Of a stretch of 64,000 nucleotides of DNA, positions 60,501-64,000 are shown piece after piece. The first letter of the stretch is position 1. Each line of letters begins with the position of its first letter. Position numbers and translations under genes: made by a program. This DNA comes from Trachythela sp. YZ-2020. Lineage: Eukaryota; Cnidaria; Anthozoa; Malacalcyonacea; Clavulariidae. The notes under the pieces are model-generated. The model saw only the letters and a list, made by a program, of their open reading frames with translations. It was not told the origin of the DNA and did not search any database. The stretch is taken from the NCBI GenBank assembly GCA_016169945.1, contig JADLSH010000279.1:682001-746000 (forward strand), read 5' to 3'.

Positions 60501-63500
60501 GGCACACGCGAAGCAACCCTCAATTTGTTCTATATGTCCGTGGCCGACGCTGAATTAAAGTCTACAAGATTGGTAAAGTTAGTTTGGTTTAGGTTTCTTC
60601 CTGTAGTAACACTGAATCAACAAGGGACGGCCCTTTAAGACAGAACTTTGTAAAGCTATCAAATAAAAATAATGTTAGTTTAGTTAGTTTCAATGCGTAT
60701 TACTTTATACACTATATTTAATTGAAGTTCTCCGTTGCTGTCCATTTAGCTTCATCAACATGGTATATTAAAAACAGATGATCTTATAACTCGATTCTTT
60801 CGCATCAGTACAGAACTTTGTGTGGAAAATACTTATCGAGCACTTATGGAACACGTAAGTGTAGCTGTTTTTTCACCACCCATGGCATAGTGAGGGGGGA
60901 GGGGAAAATGGCAACCTCGTTCCCAGAGCATTTCCCGCCCCATCCCAAGGAAAGGAGTTTGTGCAGATCGGCAGTGACTGTAAGTGCGAGAGCTGACGAG
61001 AATTAAGAAGCGAGAGTTTGCATGAGAGTTTCTTCAACTCTCTTGCCCAGGTCAAACGAGAACAGGAGTTGCATGAGAATTGACTGGATATTACCGCGCG
61101 TACCAGTCAAACTCTCGTCAATCAGCTCAAAGTTGATGAGAGTGCATGAGAGTTGATGAGAGTGCACGAGAGTTGATGAGAGTTGATGAGAGTGCACGAG
61201 AGTTGATGAGAGTGCACGAGAGTTGATGAGAGTGCACGAGAGTTGATGAGAGTGCACGAGAGTTGATGAGTGTGCATGAGAGTTGATGAGAGTGTATGAG
61301 AGTTTACGAGAGTTGATGAGAGTGCATGAGAGTTGATGAGAGTTGATGAGAGTTGATGAGAGTTTACGAGAGTGCATGAGAGTTGATGAGAGTTGATGAG
61401 AGTTGGCGTTATTGCGTTATTGAAAGTAAAATAAATTCTCAACTAGCTAAATTTACATTTTGTTGTCGATGTCATTTATTAAAATGAGTTTATTTTCATC
61501 ATCTTTGCAGTCGTCCAATCGAAGTCATGCTCGGGCCAAGTGCTTCAGTACTTTGGATGCCTACTGTCGTTTGATAGCTTTACTAGTTAGACATTCTGGC
61601 GATGCCAGTAATAGTGTGACCAAGATTAATCTACTTACTAGGGTAAGTAGTACTAGTCTAAGTGAGCCCCCTAGATGAGCTATTTATCGCTCTTGGGGCA
61701 AACTTCAATTAAGTATTTATTAAACAAAACAAAAAGTAGTACGGTATAGGCCAAAATCAAAATGTATACTATATTGGTTGGTTTCAGAGTTCTGCCCAGG
61801 ACCAAGTGAGTGCCAGGTACCTGTTGGTCTAGAAACATGCTTCACCTGGCAACTTTTCAAATTTAATGGTCATAAGATTATTCAATCTGGTGTGGATGGA
61901 CACTGCTTTTTACCAAGTTACTGATAGCCGATATCGCATGCACTTTGTTGATAAATTATACCAAATAGTCATCAATGACAATAGTATTGTTTACAACAAC
62001 AAAATCCACTATAGAGGTTTCCCTATCACTTTATGTGCCGGGCGAAAGAGTCCACATTGTTGAGAGTGCTGGGCGGCACCGATCAGTGCTGGGAACTGCC
62101 GCCCTGTGCCGCCTACCGTAGGCAGAACCCTGGGGTCTCAGTAAGTTTACGAAGCAGTAGATTGTGTTCAACTTCAGAAGTGTTGACAACTATAGGAGCA
62201 AGATAATTAAGCTGCATCTCTCTATTTAACTGCCGCCAAATACAAGACTACAGTGAAGAAATTAACATTATTTTCCTACTTTGATAACTGCCTTGTTGAC
62301 CACTATCTGCCGCATGATTGATTTGTGTTTACGGATTGCTATTTCAGGTATTAGGGACGGTAGTTCAAGTTTTACTTCAAGATCATGAGATGCGAAAGAC
62401 AGATTTTCATCAACTGGCCTATCATAGAATATTTATCATTCTGTTGTTGGAACTGAACCAACCAGAACAAGTTCTTGAAGCTATCAATTATCAAGTCCTA
62501 CAAACATTTAGGTATGTTCGTGGTATATTTCTGACGATTTTACTGCAGTATAGTATTCTTAGGCATAAATCCAATTTCCTGTAATAACACTAGACTAATT
62601 AGTGATGATCCTTACTGGGCCGCTAGGTCGAACAATTTAGAGATATACAGTATAAATATGGTTAGTTTGATTTAGGTTTCCAATTGTACTTGACAAATAA
62701 GGGATCCTTAGTTTAGTTTAGTTTAGTTTAGTTTAGTTTAGTTTAGTTTAGTTTAGTTTATGCGTGTAGTCTAGTCCTGTAAGTATCGTGTCTTACCGAT
62801 TTTCACACCATTTTTTTAACATCGGTAGTTTGTCTTTTTCTCAGTACAATCTTCCATACTTTACGTCCATCTCGTGCGCCTGGATTTGCTTACGCCTGGC
62901 TGGAACTGATCTCACATCGAATGTTCATGTCCAAGTTGCTGTTAAACACACCTCAACAAAAGGTTTGGAGAAAAATTAAATCGTTTACAGATAAAACAAT
63001 CAATTATATAACAAAAAGCTGAGTACCCAAAAGTCAAGCTTGTCAAAAGTCGTGCGCCGGACTACATATCTTGTATTAGCATCTAAAGGTACGTTCACAC
63101 ACAGCGATTTGTCGGGCCGATTTTAGGTTTTGCTGAATGTTAATGACGAATATTTTCAGTTCATGATGTCGCCAGATGACGTTTAATTACGCATTTTTCA
63201 AAATTCGCCAAACATCGTCATCTGAAATCGGCCCGACAAATCGCTGTGTGTGAACGTACCTTAAACGATACTGCATCAAAGTATCTTCGTAAATTGTTCT
63301 TACTCAAATATTGAGTCCACAAACTAGAGTCTAATTATGATTTGGATACTTCATTGTCTAATGCCAGAGAATTTTATACAACCTCGTCCCGGACTTTTTC
63401 CTCTAAGACCTTGGAATTCTATACTGGACTTCAGTTTCCTAGGGAATGTTGACAGGGTGGGTTAGGATACATAGGAGTAGGTTCACGACCTCATCAGCAT

Positions 63501-64000
63501 TAAATACATCTGCAGTAAATACATCTCGTCATTAAATAGACGCTATTTTTATTATCTTAGCTGAAGTTTATGTTTTTATATAGGGTTGGGTGTTGTTCCA
63601 ACAATTGCTGATAGATCTATTCAAGTTCCTCGCTCCATTCCTGAGGAATGCTGAGTTGAATAAACCCACACATCTTCTTTACAAGGTAAAAGTTTGTAAT
63701 GTATATAGTACCATTTGTACACTCTCCGTGAGCAGGAAGGGGAAAGGTCAGCGCTTTGGGGAAGAAAGGAAACTTTACCTAGCTTTCTTTACCTAGCTTT
63801 CTTTACCACCAGCCTCCCCTATTCGAGTAAATATGGTGGCAACCACTGGTGGCAACGAGCATAAAGTTAGCCGATTACGTGATTAGGTCACGTTCGTCAA
63901 TTAATTGTTTTGTGCACTGGGTGAATTGAATGAGCGAGCTAATATTTTTCTCGTATTTATTGTTTTGTTTCAGGGAACTCTCAGAGTGTTACTGGTCCTG
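33578..64000 (+). CDS. CNOT1: CCR4-NOT transcription complex subunit 1, about 53 exons seen, 3' end outside window
   Basis: CNOT1 scaffolds the cytoplasmic CCR4-NOT deadenylase. Exons: 33578-33688, 34136-34243, 34817-34915, 35016-35084, 35704-35758, 35870-35926, 36517-36670, 38738-38774, 39442-39497, 39701-39777, 39884-39933, 40581-40688, 42011-42178, 43372-43499, 44000-44132, 44261-44368, 45106-45210, 45775-46046, 46272-46416, 46765-46945, 47214-47444, 47842-48029, 48223-48347, 48926-49036, 49261-49396, 49972-50113, 50217-50248, 50343-50483, 51006-51185, 51458-51574, 51784-51834, 52513-52572, 52727-52804, 52898-52954, 53496-53708, 54340-54480, 55183-55338, 55705-55845, 56002-56106, 56457-56618, 56870-57058, 57179-57327, 57562-57670, 58174-58269, 58369-58436, 59020-59185, 59966-60058, 60750-60854, 61511-61642, 62348-62511, 62845-62962, 63584-63685, 63974-64000; 2102 codons in frame. 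Landmarks: [10 protein letters not shown] (N-terminus), [18 protein letters not shown], a Ser/Pro linker (exons 19-22), MIF4G-type domain (exons 28-34, [14 protein letters not shown]), CNOT9-binding region (exons 35-40, [20 protein letters not shown]) and the start of the NOT1 C-terminal domain. Exons 7-9 are the least certain. Confidence 0.97.
34296..34440. repeat. Inverted-repeat MITE, 'gccatcttgccaa' family
   Basis: CCTTTTCGGGG...GATGCCATCTTGCCAAG is mirrored by CTTGGCAAGATGTCATCGC. It is the same family as 1138-1296. It lies in CNOT1 intron 2. Confidence 0.65.
37218..37376. mobile_element. PIF/Harbinger-like MITE, 159 bp, TTA duplication
   Basis: The left end AGGCCTGTTCACACCGATTC and the reverse of the right end (AGGCTGGTTCACACAATCCG) form imperfect inverted repeats. 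Both flanks carry TTA (37215-37217 and 37377-37379). Inner arms ACGTATGTGATTT and AAATCACATACGT are perfect. A second, left-truncated copy is at 43651-43793. It lies in CNOT1 intron 7. Confidence 0.7.
37480..37805 (+). repeat. SINE-like repeat, second family
   Basis: Contains TAAGCCAGCTATACAGCAGG, TTTTTCTCCAGGTATTCCAG, TTTTCCTCCCTCGC and TTGGGTTGTAAAAGCTGTTA. A reverse-oriented copy with the same order lies at 43010-43340. It lies in CNOT1 intron 7. Confidence 0.6.
37955..38212 (-). other. Isolated reverse-strand open frame with signal-anchor-like N-terminus
   Basis: An 85-codon frame on the minus strand inside CNOT1 intron 7 begins [20 protein letters not shown], a hydrophobic start like a signal peptide or signal anchor. 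It continues into a charged region with an N-linked glycosylation-type NGNSS site. This layout suits the first exon of a type II membrane or secreted protein. I see no convincing downstream exon on that strand. It is kept as a candidate only. Confidence 0.2.
38877..39065. repeat. Palindromic element, 'TTCGACGTTTCGAGCGAA' family
   Basis: TTGAGGGTTTGT...AAATATAACAAGAACTTCGACG pairs with CGTCGCAGTTCTTGTTATATTTT...ACAAACCCTCAA. The central loop carries CCCTTCG repeats. It lies in CNOT1 intron 8. Confidence 0.75.
40864..41010. repeat. MITE with 'GGGGCCGGTTGTA' ends
   Basis: The left end GGGGCCGGTTGTATAAAAAA is mirrored by TTTTGTACAACCGGTCCC. Inner TAGTTAAA/TTTAACTA arms also pair. It lies in CNOT1 intron 12. 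Confidence 0.65.
41171..41337. repeat. Palindromic element, 'TTCGACGTTTCGAGCGAA' family
   Basis: CAATAAGCTTCG...CCTGAAAAATACAACAAGAA pairs with TTCTTGTTGTATTTTTCAGG...CGAAGCTTATTG. It is embedded between two 'AACTCTCATCAACTCTC' stretches in CNOT1 intron 12. Confidence 0.8.
42720..43000 (-). repeat. SINE-like repeat copy, minus orientation
   Basis: Reads TTTATAGTGGATAGCTCTAT, TTAGAGGTCCAGTAAGAGCC, CATATTGCATGAATCGAACC and CACATGCTCTAAACACTGTC, a nearly complete reverse copy. A partial copy lies at 42255-42340. Both are in CNOT1 intron 13. Confidence 0.6.
43010..43340 (-). repeat. SINE-like repeat, second family, minus orientation
   Basis: Contains GAGGGAGGAAAACCGGAGTA, CCCGGAGAAAACCC and CTGCTGTATAGCCGGCTTAA, the reverse of the copy at 37480-37805. 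It ends about 30 bases before CNOT1 exon 14. Confidence 0.6.
43651..43793. mobile_element. PIF/Harbinger-like MITE, left-truncated copy
   Basis: The right end ...ATCACATACGTCAGGAGGAG and GTGTGAACAGACCT matches the 37218-37376 element. The left arm starts at GATTGACGTATGTGATTTAC, lacking the outermost repeat. It lies in CNOT1 intron 14. Confidence 0.6.
44685..44885 (-). repeat. SINE-like repeat copy, minus orientation
   Basis: Contains CTAGCTCTATCAGTTCTATC, CACATGTGACTGAGGGTGAA and TTTTGATCAGACAACAGTAT. It lies in CNOT1 intron 16. Confidence 0.55.
44904..45035. repeat. Long near-perfect hairpin (132 bp)
   Basis: GGCCCAAATTCAAAGG...AAAGGTCAAGTGAGCACTCA pairs with TGAGTGCTCACTTGACCTTT...CATTGAATTTGGGCC around a loop of about 18 bases. 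It lies in CNOT1 intron 16, about 70 bases before exon 17. Confidence 0.8.
47451..47758. mobile_element. 'CAACTTGTTGACAAGTTGT' MITE, copy 1
   Basis: A run of overlapping short palindromes built on CAACTTGTTAACAAGTTGT. It shares long identity with 58473-58812, including TTGTTATCAGGATGTGTTCG and GATGTGAGATTTTTACG. It begins just after the CNOT1 exon 21 donor. Ends in copy 2 are ACACGTAAAAA and TTTTTACGTATGT. Confidence 0.7.
48568..48683 (+). repeat. Degenerate telomere-like array, (TTAATCCTAACCC)n
   Basis: Irregular units of CTTAATCCTAACCC and CCTAATCCTAACC repeat across about 115 bases in CNOT1 intron 23. A shorter related stretch (CCTAATTTTAATCCTAATCC) lies near 44155-44185. The CCCTAA core resembles the common animal telomere repeat, but the period is longer. 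Confidence 0.7.
49037..49237 (+). repeat. (TGTAA)n microsatellite filling CNOT1 intron 24
   Basis: About 39 units of TGTAA (a few changed to TGCAA) begin within the splice donor itself (AG|GTAAATGTAATGTAA). They occupy about 200 of the 224 intron bases. Only about 23 bases remain before the acceptor at 49260. Confidence 0.92.
49610..49870 (+). repeat. SINE-like repeat copy
   Basis: Contains ATTATAATTTCGTCTCAGTC, TCTGACTCTACCAAGCATCA and GAGCTATCCAGTATCAGTAA. It lies in CNOT1 intron 25. Confidence 0.6.
50630..50965 (+). repeat. SINE-like repeat copy
   Basis: Contains GTTAGAAGAGTGCTCCAGCT, TAACACTGGACCAATAAGAG and GTGATAGAGCTATC, with a duplicated AAGAAGGGCATG segment at about 50818-50850. 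It ends about 40 bases before CNOT1 exon 29. Confidence 0.55.
51152..51457 (+). repeat. Tandem duplication of the exon 29 end plus intron 29
   Basis: Copy 1 (51152-51299) is the last 34 bases of CNOT1 exon 29 plus its intron. Copy 2 (51300-51457) repeats the same 34 bases and intron with a few changes and a longer C run. Both end in the acceptor motif ACGTCTTCAG. The second 34-base block (51300-51333) is flanked by an intact AG acceptor and a GTATAT donor. Confidence 0.92.
53325..53455 (+). repeat. SINE-like tail unit
   Basis: TTCCTTCTGTAGTAACAATT, GGGAGAACAATTTAGAACTG and GTAGTGCTATCGAGTATAAA. It ends about 40 bases before CNOT1 exon 35. Confidence 0.5.
53840..54195 (+). repeat. SINE-like repeat with duplicated tail units
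   Basis: GTCACAGTGGTTAGTACATG, TGATTCATGCAATATGCAGT and CACCCCAGGTTTTCTCCAGG are followed by two tail units, each ending near a 'GATA(A/G)AG(T/C)(T/C)AT' motif. It lies in CNOT1 intron 35. Confidence 0.6.
54611..55001. mobile_element. hAT-like MITE, 391 bp, GACCGGTCA-rich
   Basis: The left end CAGGGCTCAAAATAACGGCC is an exact inverted match of the right end GGCCGTTATTTTGAGCCCTG. Inner arms repeat GACCGGTCA. Flanking octamers match only partly, so the target duplication is decayed. It lies in CNOT1 intron 36. Confidence 0.8.
55450..55600 (+). repeat. SINE-like repeat, second family (partial)
   Basis: GATTTAGGTTGGGTAACTTC and TTTTTCTCCGGGTACTCCGG then TTTTCCTCCCTCAC. It lies in CNOT1 intron 37. 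Confidence 0.55.
58473..58812. mobile_element. 'CAACTTGTTGACAAGTTGT' MITE, copy 2
   Basis: Ends ACACGTAAAAACGC and ATTTTTACGTATGT form short inverted repeats. The interior is a chain of CAACTTGTTNACAAGTTGT palindromes. It lies in CNOT1 intron 45 and is homologous to 47451-47758. Confidence 0.75.
58881..58955 (+). repeat. 20-bp tandem repeat, about 4 units
   Basis: The unit TAGGAGATTTGTCCTATTAC is repeated exactly, with partial units at both edges. It lies in CNOT1 intron 45. Confidence 0.88.
60150..60368 (+). repeat. SINE-like repeat copy
   Basis: GCTTCCAGTTTGACTCGAGG, CTCTACCAAGCACCGCAGTT and TTCTCCGAATACTCCGG, ending next to the palindrome at 60369. A further tail unit is at 60545-60700. 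It lies in CNOT1 intron 47. Confidence 0.5.
60369..60530. repeat. Near-perfect 162-bp palindrome, 'TTCGACGTTTCGAG' family
   Basis: GAACAAATTGAGGGTTGCTT through AAAATCTCGACGTTTCGAG pairs with CTCGAAACGTCGAGATTTT through AAGCAACCCTCAATTTGTTC. The centre holds CCCTAC...GAAGGGC. It lies in CNOT1 intron 47. Confidence 0.85.
61127..61413 (+). repeat. Minisatellite, 20-bp unit GAGAGTTGATGAGAGTGCAC
   Basis: Units of GAGAGTTGAT alternating with GAGAGTGCAC (or GTTTAC) span about 285 bases. The array sits next to a single-copy-like start (AACGAGAACAGGAGTTGCAT at about 61037) found in dispersed elements elsewhere in the window. It lies in CNOT1 intron 48. Confidence 0.88.
62575..62706 (+). repeat. SINE-like tail unit (degenerate)
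   Basis: TTTCCTGTAATAACACTAGA, CTGGGCCGCTAGGTCGAACA and ATATACAGTATAAATATGGT. It is followed directly by the TTTAG array. It lies in CNOT1 intron 50. Confidence 0.45.
62707..62760 (+). repeat. (TTTAG)n microsatellite
   Basis: Ten or so perfect TTTAG units directly follow a SINE tail whose normal ending (GTTAGTTTAGTTTAGG) contains the same motif. The array therefore looks like an expansion of the SINE end. Confidence 0.88.
63087..63261. mobile_element. PIF/Harbinger-like MITE, 175 bp, TAA duplication
   Basis: Inverted ends AGGTACGTTCACACACAGCG and CGCTGTGTGTGAACGTACCT match exactly. TAA flanks both sides (63084-63086 and 63262-63264). Inner arms continue as ATTTGTCGGGCCGATTT and AAATCGGCCCGACAAAT. 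It lies in CNOT1 intron 51. The 3-bp TAA duplication fits PIF/Harbinger preference. Confidence 0.85.

Noticed and set aside
61003..61442. Two overlapping reverse-strand frames of 106-124 codons with [10 protein letters not shown] repeats
   Set aside because: They translate the 20-bp minisatellite in CNOT1 intron 48. There is no start context or homology.

Overview
The window is animal nuclear DNA. Genes have many short exons with GT-AG introns, introns of hundreds to about two thousand bases, and dense small repeats. No operons, ribosome binding sites or prokaryotic features are seen. The nose-resistant-to-fluoxetine (NRF-6) acyltransferase family points to an invertebrate, and the conserved exon products read closely like vertebrate orthologs. 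A cnidarian or another slowly evolving marine invertebrate is my guess, but the sequence alone does not settle it.

Layout, left to right. (1) 143-286 (+) is the last exon of an NRF-6-like acyltransferase, and 856-9677 (+) is a complete 15-exon paralog in tandem. (2) 11264-21480 (+) is VAC14 in 16 exons. (3) 22466-23281 (-) is NDUFS6 in five tiny exons. (4) 23801-26240 (+) is RP9 in six exons, divergent from NDUFS6. (5) 27394-30320 (+) is a five-exon gene resembling the FAM217 family. (6) 32217-32723 (-) is ARPC4 as a single uninterrupted frame. (7) 33578-64000 (+) is CNOT1, about 53 exons and 2102 codons, cut by the window end. I assembled every model by hand; frame is kept across all chosen junctions, and exon lengths sum to whole codons in every gene complete within the window.

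The genes do not form one pathway. VAC14 scaffolds the PIKfyve/FIG4 lipid kinase complex, NDUFS6 is a complex I subunit, RP9 is a splicing-linked zinc-knuckle protein, ARPC4 is an Arp2/3 subunit and CNOT1 scaffolds the CCR4-NOT deadenylase. They are mostly housekeeping genes, with two divergent pairs (NDUFS6/RP9 and ARPC4/CNOT1) whose short spacers probably hold shared promoters. VAC14/NDUFS6 and the FAM217-like gene/ARPC4 are convergent.

Introns and spacers are filled with non-autonomous elements: hAT-like MITEs with 8-bp target duplications (one nested inside a SINE-like repeat), PIF/Harbinger-like MITEs with TTA/TAA duplications, long perfect hairpins, tRNA-derived SINE-like repeats, and tandem arrays. 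No transposase or reverse transcriptase is visible. The most notable gene-level oddities are a tandem duplication that creates a 34-nt frame-breaking pseudo-exon in CNOT1, a CNOT1 intron made almost wholly of a pentanucleotide repeat that continues from its own 5' splice site, and a shortened CNOT1 N-terminal segment. I did not find a convincing new biological system.
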